64,000 nt of DNA. Origin: Wolfiporia cocos. Lineage: Eukaryota > Basidiomycota > Agaricomycetes > Polyporales > Phaeolaceae. Under the pieces are notes generated by a model. The model was not told where the DNA came from. It saw nothing but the letters and a program-made list of their open reading frames with translations, and searched no databases. The DNA lies in assembly GCA_029448655.1 (NCBI GenBank), contig JACCLO010000004.1, positions 3,906,001 to 3,970,000 of the forward strand, given 5' to 3'. The translations under genes were made by a program, and so were the position numbers. This document shows positions 48,801-57,943 of this stretch, piece by piece (within the stretch, counting starts at the first letter, position 1; every line of letters begins with the position of its first letter).

Positions 48801-48859
48801 TACGCGCCGAAGTAGGGCTTCCCGAGGTGTCGTTCGTCTTTCAATACGTCAGTCATTAG
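45814..48859 (+). CDS. RAD54: DNA repair and recombination ATPase Rad54
   Basis: Rad54 is a Swi2/Snf2 translocase that works with Rad51 in homologous recombination. The start [20 protein letters not shown] at 45814 opens a basic disordered N-terminus ([26 protein letters not shown]). The helicase motifs are [34 protein letters not shown] (Walker A), [13 protein letters not shown] (DEGH box), VILSGTPIQ then [40 protein letters not shown] and [14 protein letters not shown]. In the second lobe come [59 protein letters not shown] and [20 protein letters not shown]. It ends [12 protein letters not shown] at 48859. About ten short introns interrupt the motor. The C-terminal [11 protein letters not shown] zinc-ribbon-like segment matches Rad54. 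Confidence 0.94.
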
Positions 48860-49087
48860 AATTTTGCTTTTCTCCGTAACCATTGCCTTCTGTGCTATGA
48901 GGACGCTTGGGATTTGAGCGGACCCGGAACATGTGTACATTTATGCAATATTCAAGAGTCCCTCCTGGAGCATAGCCACGAGCCTGCTAGATGTGCATAT
49001 CGACTATAGCTACAGATAATCATACACGTCGATGCAGCATAAATAAAGCGTGAACGCAGAAGCGAGACGGATCAATATCACTTCGTG

Positions 49088-50351
49088 TCATGTTACTATG
49101 TCTTGCCAGGTGCCCCATTCTCCACCTACTTTGCGCACCTGCACCTTTTCTCCGGTTGAGCCAAAGTAGCCCGCCTTATACCACGCCTGCACCTCCTCCT
49201 CGCTGAAGGGGCCGAAGACTTGCCCCTCCTGAGCAGAGGCATCCGGGACGGCCCACCGATACTCGTACTTGACGTCCGCTGAAGGAGGAACCCATGAAGG
49301 GTCTATGTGACCGGCAGAGCGCACGGAGCGCACGAGTTCTTCGTACGTCCGTGAGTAGATGTCCGCATCCCCGAGAGACATGAGCGTCGACGCGAGGTGA
49401 GTGATGTGGTCAATATCCGAGGGAGCTTTGGGTGTCTTGTCGACTTGCATGGCATCGCCATTCAGGTCACTCTTTCGCTTGTTCGGCTTGAGACTGCTAA
49501 GCATATCAACAATCCAGCCTGCGATGGTTGAGTCAAGGCACGCACGTTTGCTTCCCAGAGCCACTCTTCTTCGCTTGCGTGCCTAGCCGCTGCAGTGCCT
49601 CCAAGACAGTCTCCCCCTTCTTGAGCAAGGCAACAAGCTCTTTCTCAATTTCGTCCTTCCCTCCGAGGTTGCGTAGCTCCTGCTCCTCGGCTCTCTGCTT
49701 CTGCTTCTGCTCCTTTTCCCGTTGTCGGTGGTTCCGGCGTGCTTTCTTGATCTCCTTCTCGTCCAAACCCTCCATCCACCGGTCATGCGCCGCGTGAGGG
49801 TCAAATGACCGCACATACGTTCCATCTGCCGCAAATTTGCCCTCCTCCATCTCCTCTCGCATGTTGAACGAGGATAGCTCGTAGCCCATCCCCGCCTTCT
49901 TCCGCCGCTCCGCGTCGTCCTCATCCTCCGGCTCGTCCTCGCCCTCAGACTCCTCCGACTCCGACTCGTTACCGCCAAACTCCTGCCCCTCTATGTCACC
50001 CAGACGCAAGAATTCCTCTTTCTTCTTCCCGCCCTCCTCCGCCTTCTTCTCCTCCTTCTCACCCATGGCGAACATGTCATCGTCCTCATCCTCAGCGGCG
50101 GCCTCCGCACCGGGCCGGCGACTGGGCACAACACCCTCCCCGTCATCACTTGAGTCCGAGTCGTAGCCCTCGGTCTTGACGCGCCCGCGCCGCTGGCGCG
50201 TCTCGAGTTGCGCGTCGACCTCTTCGGCAAAGTTCACGGGATCCTCGGAGGGCTCGACGAACCGCGTCTTCTTGGCGACGTTCCGCGCGGAGGTAACATC
50301 CTCAGAGGAGGAGGACACTGCTGCACGCTTGCGCGCTGGACGTGAGTCCAT
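49088..50351 (-). CDS. U5 snRNP-associated GYF-domain protein, CD2BP2/Lin1-like
   Basis: CD2BP2 (U5-52K) and yeast Lin1 bind the U5 snRNP factor Prp6/Dib1 side and leave before splicing. The protein starts MDSRPARKRAAVSSSSED at 50351. It is acidic and helical (EDEDDDMFAMGEKEEKKAEE), with MGYELSSFNMREEMEEGKFA, SFDPHAAHDRWMEGLDEKEI and EALQRLGTQAKKSGSGKQT. A 50-nt intron (GTGCGT...GCTTAG, about 49548-49499) restores the frame into SLKPNKRKSDLNGD and HITHLASTLMSLGDADIYSR. The C-terminal GYF domain has YEYRWAVPD, then VFGPFSEEEVQAWYKAGYFG, ending GTWQDIVT at 49088. Without that intron the frame stops after a few residues, so the junction is needed. Confidence 0.9.
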
Positions 50352-50695
50352 TGTGGATGTAAGTGAGTGACCGATGCGAACGAGATGGCGATGGCGGTCA
50401 GCACGAGACGATCGAGTTTGGACCTGTTTGGCGCAGCAGACACCCACAAGGTCACACAAGTCTTTTGAGCACTCGATCAGGGCGGCCGGCATGCTTGTAA
50501 TATGCTTAGCGAACACGCAAACATCATGCACAATGCACGTCCTGGCGCCTATCGAGTTCTGTGCATCTTGCACTCAAAGCACAGCCAAAGCATCTATCCA
50601 GATCCAGACATACGAAGTACATACATCTCTCTGAGTGTCCATGAATCACGGCTGGTATATCCAATTACGTGCACCGACAAGTACGAGGAAATTCT
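50352..50695. other. Intergenic between PQ-loop stop and CD2BP2 start
   Basis: About 345 nt between two minus-strand genes; it holds the 3' UTR of the PQ-loop gene and the promoter of CD2BP2/LIN1. Short frames on both strands have no recognisable motif. Confidence 0.45.
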
Positions 50696-52594
50696 CTAGC
50701 TGGCGGTAAGGTCTGAGTCGGCAGAAGCACCCGTTCGCCTACGCGATGGAGTGCCAGGTTCTTCAGCACCTGTAGCCCCGGCACTTAGCAGAGCCTCTTC
50801 CTCTTCGACTATCGTCCGCGAGGCATGTCGGCCGCGAGAATATGCCTTTGGCTTGTATATGAACGATTGAACGACGATTGTTACGTCGAATATGAGTGTC
50901 CCACCACTGCCTAGCAGGTATCTGCCGTCGTAATATATTGTCAGCGTAGAAATGGTTGAATGACAATCGGTACATACGGTATACTTTCTCTGATAAACTC
51001 CGAGGCTTGAGGTGGGGGTAGACTGAGTTTCGGTGACGTGAGAATGGACGCAACGTAGAAGAAATTGCCCAAGAATGCGAAGACAAATAAATATATGGAG
51101 AGGCCCTAAGTGATGAATCGAGTGAGTGCAATGCTCCATGAAGTGCGGCGTGGGTACTAGTCACCTCTACAGACTTCCTGACAAACTGATGGCTTGGTGA
51201 GCGCCGCGTTTTCAAGGTGAAGAGGGACCACTTACATTCTTCCATATCTGCGGTAATCGTGATGTGAGGTAGAGTGTCGTACATATCCATGCTGATATTC
51301 GGCCGATGATGAATTCGGTTGAACGTTTAGAAGGATCATCGTTTGGTATCTCTTCCCCCACACGCACATACACAGGCATTGCCACGTCTTCGACATTGAT
51401 GGAGCCGGAGTAGGCGAAGGGTGACGCCTCCGCAACGGTGGGTATCGCCATATCTATGTTAGATAACACACGGCCTGTCCTGAGCTCTGTGCTAGGAGCA
51501 AACCCTCGCTGCCCACCCGCAAGCGTCCCGATCCCAAACAGCGCCCCCACGCCCAGGAACACCATCCCCGCACCTTTCCTGCTCGCCCGCGAGCTGCGCC
51601 GCTTCGACGCCGACCACTCCTCGTCCTCTCCACTCGCAGATATCTCGCGCGACAGCGAGCGCCCCCGCGAAGGGAGCTGCTCTTCCGCTGAGCCCTGGAA
51701 CGTCATGTGCAGCGGCGCATGCATGCGGCCGGTCGGCGGCACCGCTGACTGAAAGCTCGGGCCCAGGCTTCCGGCACGGCTCCCGTAGCGTTCGCGGCTC
51801 CATGAGACCTTCTTGCGTCGTGCGGAGCGGCCGCCCTCGGAGTGGAAGCTATCAGCGAGGCGGGCGAGGCCCTCCTCGGAGACCGCGTCGTCTCCGTCCT
51901 CGCCCGCCTCTCTCAGCCCACGCGCTGCTGTGGCAGTGTGAGGCCCCCGCTCCAGGCTGTGCCGTTCGCGATGCCAGGATGCGTACTGTTCGCGTTCGGC
52001 AGCGAGTGCGGCTGCGGCCGCGACGTTGGCAGCTACGCTGGAAAGGGCACGATAGTGCGTAGCCTCGCGCTCGACAGAGAGACGGTGCGTAGCAGATGAC
52101 GCGGCGCGCGATCGGCCGGAGAGGAAGGGCGGCTTGGAGGGTGCCTTGAGGGTGTAATAGAAATATTGCAGCAACAGTGTGAAGTCGACGAAGCAGAAGT
52201 ATGACGCAAGCCATGTCTGAGACATGCATCTCAGATACGCAAGGAGATGTATGCGCGTGCAAAGACCTACCTGGAAGGGTAGCTGATGTGTTAGAACGCA
52301 GCCGACTAGGTTCGTGGCGTCGCCTGGACGCATTCCTTAGCATGATGCGACTGCCAAGTCGTTGAGTGGACTCACCAAGTGCCCAGTTCAGCAGAAACGG
52401 CAAGGCAAGACCATCTGCAGACTGCCTGCGTATGTTCTCTATTACCTGGCTGCGAGATGCATGTCAACTGCGAAAGGAGTGGTCTCGGCAGTCCGTATCG
52501 CCCTCGACGACTGCACTCACGGAAACTGCGCGCCGAGCCAGCTGCCTATCGAAGCATATCCGAGGAGGTCGCTGAGCGTCATGGGCCCAAACAT
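50696..52594 (-). CDS. PQ-loop repeat membrane protein, Ypq1-like vacuolar transporter
   Basis: These proteins export cationic amino acids across the vacuolar/lysosomal membrane. Exon 1 (from 52594) encodes MFGPMTLSDLLGYASIGSWL. Exon 2 joins to give the first PQ motif, FPQVIENIRRQSADGLALPF, then LNWALG. DATNLVGCVLTHQLPFQ and TWLASYFCFVDFTLLLQYFY follow. A loop of about 230 residues is very rich in Ser, Arg and Ala. After it come VFLGVGALFGIGTLAG and RISAWICTTLYLTSRLPQIW with KNYVRKSVEGLSIYLFVFAF, the second PQ motif. A final membrane pair (LLGSGGTLIFDVTIVVQSFI) precedes an acidic C-terminus ending SADSDLTAS at 50696. Seven membrane helices and two PQ motifs are visible. The family is firm; the cargo is inferred. 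Confidence 0.9.
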
Positions 52595-52988
52595 GGTGGT
52601 AGTGGGAGGTAGTTGACGGGGCGGAGGCGGTGATGTGAAACAGCGCGGGCGACCGCTGTGATCCGCCGAGTACTAGCACTGGTCGTGTGCTGCCACTTGA
52701 ACGCGCGAGACTGCCGTTCGCGTGAGCGTTTCTCACTCACCGCCAGTTACCCCGGCTCGCCAACCCAATCTTCCCATCGCAGCTATAGCATGCACAAGCC
52801 CGATTCAGCGTAGTGGACATTAGGGATCTGCGCACTCGACCACTCGAGACTTTCGCCGAGCCAGGCATCATCGCGGCCGGGCGCAGTGGCACGCGTCACG
52901 CGTGCGGTGAGCTTCATTTCTGCTCCATTCGGCGACCTCAATAGTCCTCGAGCGCGACTTGTAGCGGCGCAAGTCGAGCAGTTCGACG
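52595..52988. other. Divergent promoter between PQ-loop gene and CTLH gene
   Basis: About 390 nt of shared upstream sequence. It is moderately GC-rich and has no ORF with a family signature. Confidence 0.45.
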
Positions 52989-54237
52989 ATGCCGACCAAC
53001 TGGCAGAATACATTGCAGTCTACCGGCCAGCAGGCCGTGCCTGGCCCGGACGATCTCGTACGCAGCAGTTACACACCGTCTATGCCACAATTGTCGCTCA
53101 TACTTCACCACACAGCGGCAGCTCATTTTGGACTTCTTGTGTCATAATGCGTTTTCCAATACGGCAAGAGCGTTCGTCAAGGACAGCGCTATCCACCACC
53201 TCGATGCTGACGGCGACGAGATCATGCCGTCCTCCGGGAAGGACGACACACTGGACAGCTCGCTAGAACGCAAGCTGGCCCTTGGGAAGCTCCGCAAAGG
53301 TTAGCGATCTTCTCTCACCATACTTCATAGCGCTGACGTTGCTATACTAGAGATTAAAACGAACATCCTCTCCGGCAGGATTGAGGAGGCGATTGACATG
53401 TTGAACAAGCACTTCCCCGCTGTGCTTTCCGAGAGCAGTGAGCACACGGCGATTACACGGACAGAAGATGCACTACAATACATCCCGAGCACTTCCGTGG
53501 ATCCCGCACATCTCGCGCTCAACTTGCACATACAAGCCTTCATCGAGGCCGCGCGCTGGATCCCTCTTCCCTACTATCCTCCCGGTATGAAGCGCCGTGC
53601 GGATCCCCAGTTTCTTTCAACAGAATCAACGGGTGTTCGCAAGCTCTCTGATGATGACACAACTAAGTTATTGCAACGCGGACAGAGTCTTTACATTGAG
53701 GCGATGCGCCTCCCTAAGAAAGAAGACCGCGAAATGTATTCGAAGGAGCTCACTCATGTCAGTAGCATCCTCGCTTATCCCGGAGGGCCGGAGTCGTCCC
53801 CTTCGGCATCATACATGGCTCAAAAGAACAGGGAGGCCCTTGCTGATCAGATTGATGATGCAATCCTATGTAAGACTTCCCTGCCCCGGGCATGACCAGC
53901 GTCCGCTCTGATGCAGATACTTACAGACAAGATTGCAAGTTCTGAACCTCACGGTGCTGCGCAGAATGGTCAACAAATCATCTCTAAGCTCGAATCGGCT
54001 GTGCGGTACACAACCGTGGTGTGGTCTGTCCTCCAAGTTTTGGGTGTCAAACAACCTCCACGTAACAAATGGCCCGCCGGCATCACATATCCCCTCAATG
54101 GGGACTCAAAGTCGGACTCCACGAATCAGACTAGCAATACCGACGGCACTCCAGTGGTAACGAAGAAGCCTGCGTCCGAGAACGATGCTTCACAGGTAGG
54201 CATCGTAGCTAGCTCAAAACAAGTGACCGGAGGCTGA
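52989..54237 (+). CDS. LisH-CTLH-CRA protein, RanBPM/Gid8-like
   Basis: LisH, CTLH and CRA helices in this order build subunits of the GID/CTLH ubiquitin ligase. Exon 1 encodes MPTNWQNTLQSTGQQAVPGP. A GTACGC...CACAG intron leads to the LisH segment RQLILDFLCHNAFSNTARAF, then KDSAIHHLDADGDEIMPSSG. The CTLH motif is EIKTNILSGRIEEAIDMLNK and HFPAVL. CRA helices follow (HLALNLHIQAFIEAARWIPL, LLQRGQSLYIEAMRLPKKED, ELTHVSSILAYPGGPESSPS). A last intron (about 53870-53926) splits a Tyr codon before KIASSEPHGAAQNGQQIISK, RYTTVVWSVLQVLGVKQPP and a Ser/Thr tail. No SPRY domain is seen, so it is closer to the Gid8/RanBP-like small form than to RanBPM. Confidence 0.85.
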
Positions 54238-54497
54238 CAAAGGAACTTGGGCAGGTCATACCAGAGTTTGACCTGTCTGCTTTCTTGGACGCCGCGCCTT
54301 GATTACTACATACTTGTTACATTTTTCACGATTGCGTTTTTCACGATTGCGTAGCTGTAACGCCTCTTTATCCATACGTATCGGACTGGTATCGCAATCG
54401 CCGATCCTATTGGGCCTCGCATTGTACCATATGCATTCCACACCACACCTTCCAATTATTCTTGGCGCATCACTCCGTAGCAAAACCACTCACATCG

Positions 54498-55753
54498 TCA
54501 GCTTCCCAAAGTTAATGTATTTATTCGTGATACCAGGTCTACATCAGCGGACCAGTCTATTCCTACAACTTCGACATCTGACCAACGGCCTTTGTTGACC
54601 TGATCGACTACATTGGCGGATACCCCACATTCTCGCACGCACAACATCCTCAGATGACTCCATCTACTCCAGTCGATTCTCTGCAGGATCGTCTCTCCCG
54701 CCGACCCTGAATCCTTGGTAAGCCACGGGTTGAAGGATAGATCAAGGACCTCGATGAGAGGGCAGATGCGGGGAAGACGATGTACGGGTGTGGCGGCAGG
54801 CAAGGCGAGCAAGGAAACTTTAGTGAGGGTGGGTGGAAAGGCGAGGAGTGTGGTAATAGGTACTGCGCAGGCCAGTAGAATGAGGGAAGTGAATGGTGGA
54901 GGGGTGTAATCATCGGTATCAGGCGAGTCCCAAGACCAGTCGCTATGTCCAGCTTCACCGCGATCAGCATTGTCTGCTTCTACATCTAGTAGATCTTCAG
55001 TCGACGGATTATCTCTATCCTTTCTGAAGTAGTCGCGAGGCAAAGACGATTGAGGGCCGACGACGATCAGCTCACCCTCAACATGCCCGTCCGGTTCGCA
55101 CAGCGCGAGCAGCTTCGAAGTAGATAATGGCGAGTGCACGGCCGTCCAATGTAGAAGATCGCGGCGCAAATGCGACGGTAAATACGGCACGAGTTCCTCT
55201 GAGAATGCATCCGAGCTGTCTGGATCGGAGTAGAAGGACAGTAGCACTTGCAGGCACAGCAAGGCGAGCGGAGGCGCCGGCGCATGCTCTGCATCCGTGA
55301 AGCTGGCAGCGCTTGGAGGCAGTTGAGAAAAGACGAACGAGAGGGCCTCAGCTCGCCATGCGACTTCATCGACCTCCTTTTCCTTCTGGGACGAGGCAGT
55401 CCAGCTCTTGGGTGATTGTGGGCCGGGTGTCGGACCTCGGGGATAATCATATTCGAGAATGCCCTGCGGACCCAAGCGTACAGGGGTACGCTGTGGCACA
55501 GGGGGAGGACGTTCGCTCTGGGCAGGCCTGTGCACATAAATCTGGTCAAACGGCAGAGTGGGTTTGTTGAATGACGAGGAGGGCACGCGCGGTTTGGCGC
55601 GCTGAATGTTTCGTTCATGTCTAAAATGTTCACCCCTGCAGCGGCCGCTCTGTCTCTGCCGGCGTTGTAAGGAATTCTACGGACACACCTGAGATTGTGT
55701 AAAATATCGGTAACCTGCCTTGACCGGTTATCTGGTGCCTTCTTCGGTGGCAT
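54498..55753 (-). CDS. Conserved hypothetical protein with LRR-like C-terminal half
   Basis: I do not recognise a named family. Exon 1 (from 55753) encodes MPPKKAPDNRSRQVTDILHN and LR. A GTGTGT...TTTTAG intron keeps the frame into HERNIQRAKPRVPSSSFNK. The protein then has a Pro-rich linker (RPPPVPQRTPVRLGPQG), helical segments (ALLCLQVLLSFYSDPDSSD, HLRRDLLHWTAVHSPLSTSK), and C-terminal strands with leucine-rich-repeat spacing (LTKVSLLALP, PLIEVLDLSFNPWL, WSHLRMLCVRECGVS, DVEVVGIDWSADVD). It ends RINTLTLGS. About 390 residues. The LRR-like part suggests a protein-binding scaffold. It converges with the CTLH gene and is divergent from RPL7. Confidence 0.68.
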
Positions 55754-56315
55754 GACGCGAGATACCGCCCGTGGCTAACCTATACAACTGGCGTGACAGC
55801 CAATGGAAAGTCTGGGAGGCAGGCGGACGAAGGTGAACGAAGACAACGTAGTGCAGTAGCAACTCAAGGAACATCCGCGTGCCGAGAGAATCACAAAATG
55901 TTAAACAAAATGTCAAGTGGGGCCAACCTCGAGGTCCTCAAGTTCAGAGACGGATTCTCTACCATCGAGCAGAAGAGAGTTGAGCTGTGTCGCACAGAGG
56001 CATTAGTCACGAATGTGATGCGAGGGCAAACGCCGGGGCTCAAGAAGCAGGAGAACTGCACAGCAGAAAGAACCAATTTAGTGTCCCAGTATCGGAGCCG
56101 CATTCATCCCAGCATCTCTCGAATTGCATGAAGAACGAGGGACTGCGGATGAGCAGGAAACATTCCATCGAGAAGTACAGCCAGCGTCTACTCGGACGAG
56201 GCCACCATAAATGGTGCGTGGGAACAGTTTGATAAAACTGCATAGCAGGCTGCAGCCACTCCGAACCCCAGTCTGTGCTACCGCCCAAATCTACGTCGGT
56301 CCTCAAGATCTCGTA
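55754..56315. other. Divergent promoter region of RPL7 and the conserved unknown gene
   Basis: About 560 nt upstream of RPL7. Short frames on both strands lack motifs. A C-box-like GTGATGC (about 56016) stands without a matching D box and rRNA antisense, so I do not call a snoRNA there. It should contain the ribosomal-protein promoter. Confidence 0.45.
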
Positions 56316-57541
56316 ATGGCCCCCTCAACTACGTGCGTATGGTGCTATGCATCCTGAATGCTGGAATTGACCTCTGCTGCCCTCCTGTAGTGTCCCGACG
56401 GTCGCGGTCCGTATAGGTCTACTCGCTCGGGAGATGTGGTTTATCTAACTCGAGCCTTGTGGTGCGTTCGTGAATAGGACATCGAAGTCCCGGAAACCCT
56501 CCTCAAGAAGCGCAAGCAAAACGAAAAGGCCCGGGAAAAGCGGCTTAACGATGCTGCTGCTGCCCGCAAGGTGAGCTTATGATCCCGCTTGTAACAATGC
56601 AGTTATAGCGCTCGCGACTTTATGATGCATATTACACCTTTCGGCTAGTGGGACTTCGTTTCTACCGTGTTGCCAGAAACATACCATCTTTCGGGACTGA
56701 CTTCTCAAGACACTTTGCGAGTGTGCAGTCGAGACTCACGCGATTTGTAGAAAGCGAGGGCCCAGCGTAAGGTCATCTTCAAGCGCGCGGAGGCCTACGT
56801 GAAGGAGTACCAGGCACGGGAGAAGGAGGAGATTCGCCTGAAGCGGGCCGCACGCGCGGCGGGTGACTTCTACGTCCCTGGTGAGGCGAAGGTGTACTTC
56901 GTCATCCGCATCAGGGGGTGAGTGAGCGACCTCATCGTTCGCTGAGACTTGCCACTTATCTTGGTCCTTCGCCAGTATCAACGAGATTGCGCCAAAGCCC
57001 CGCAAAATCTTGCAGCTCCTCCGCCTGCTCCAGATCAACAGCGGTGTGTTCGTCAAGGTCACCAAGGCGACTGCTCAGATGCTGCGTCTTGTTGAGCCTT
57101 ACATTGCATTCGGGTGAGTTTGTACAGTCGTCTATCTGTCTGGATTGTTCTCATCCGAGTTCAGCGAACCTAACTTGAAGTCGGTTCGTGAGCTGATCTA
57201 CAAGCGCGGCTACGGCAAGGTCGATAAGCAGCGCATCCCCCTCTCGGACAACGGCGTGATCGAGGCGGCTCTCGGAAAATACGACATCCTCTCGGTGGAG
57301 GACCTTGTGCACGAGATCTTCACCGCTGGCCCGCACTTCAAGCAGGTTCGTACACTAACACTTTTCCTAATTTGTCGTTCTGATGGCCATGCATCTGTAG
57401 GCGTCGAATTTCCTCTGGCCCTTCAAGCTGTCGAACCCCACTGGTGGCTGGAGAACGCGCAAGTTCAAGCACTTCATCCAGGGCGGTGACTTCGGTAACC
57501 GCGAGGAGAACATCAACAAGCTCATTCGGCAGATGAACTAA
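56316..57541 (+). CDS. RPL7: 60S ribosomal protein uL30 (L7)
   Basis: This is the eukaryotic uL30, a component of the large subunit. The first exon is tiny (MAPSTT, 56316-about 56332). Two introns bracket VPTVA. The main sequence is [140 protein letters not shown] and [20 protein letters not shown]. It ends [13 protein letters not shown] at 57541. There are six introns. All but one are about 50-70 nt; the intron at 56571-56750 is 180 nt and carries a probable C/D snoRNA. In yeast, RPL7 introns also host C/D snoRNAs. Confidence 0.96.
56617..56705 (+). ncRNA. Probable intronic C/D box snoRNA, snR39/snR39b/snR59-like
   Basis: Within the 180-nt RPL7 intron, ATGATGC (56622-56628) fits a C box except for its last base, and CTGA (56697-56700) is a perfect D box. 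Directly upstream of the D box, ACCATCTTTCGGG (56683-56695) is complementary over 13 nt to the conserved 25S rRNA segment CCCGAAAGATGGT. By the fifth-nucleotide rule the guided residue would be the G of CCCG, which corresponds to Gm805 in yeast numbering. Yeast snR39b guides Gm805, and snR39/snR59 guide Am807 two bases away from RPL7A/RPL7B introns. No clear terminal stem or C'/D' pair is evident. Ends are estimates. rRNA sequence is from established knowledge; the match was made by eye. Confidence 0.75.
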
Positions 57542-57943
57542 GCATCGTCTGAGTCAGGGGCTGTTGTGTCTACAGGGCTCGGGGCTTGAGGGATTGCGCG
57601 GCCTGTGTGCGGAGGGAGCACTGCGCTTGCGCTCAGTGACCGCATCCTTGATCCTGTATGCATAGTACTACGATCATGTCTCCTATGATCATCCATTACG
57701 AGGACGACCAGGAGTGTACGAGTATGAGTGGTCAACTGCGCTGATGGTTGTGGGTGCCTGATCTTGATAATATTGCCATCTCAATCTCGTCTGTTGAAGC
57801 TTGAAAGATCGTGCGACATGTATTGAGCTCATACGACGCCTCATACTCAAGGGCGTCGTACTTGAGCATATATGGACTGATGATCACATCGTTGGCAAAC
57901 TTTGCACGCGGCATGCGTGATCTTGTACATCAACCTAGACGGT
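57542..57943. other. Intergenic, RPL7 3' flank and DNMT promoter
   Basis: About 400 nt between two plus-strand genes. No ORF with a family signature and no RNA gene is seen. The frame of the methyltransferase extends back to 57902 without an ATG, so 57944 is the first usable start. Confidence 0.45.

Noticed and set aside
55987..56060. A second snoRNA upstream of RPL7
   Set aside because: A C-box-like GTGATGC occurs, but no D box with an rRNA antisense element was found at the right distance.
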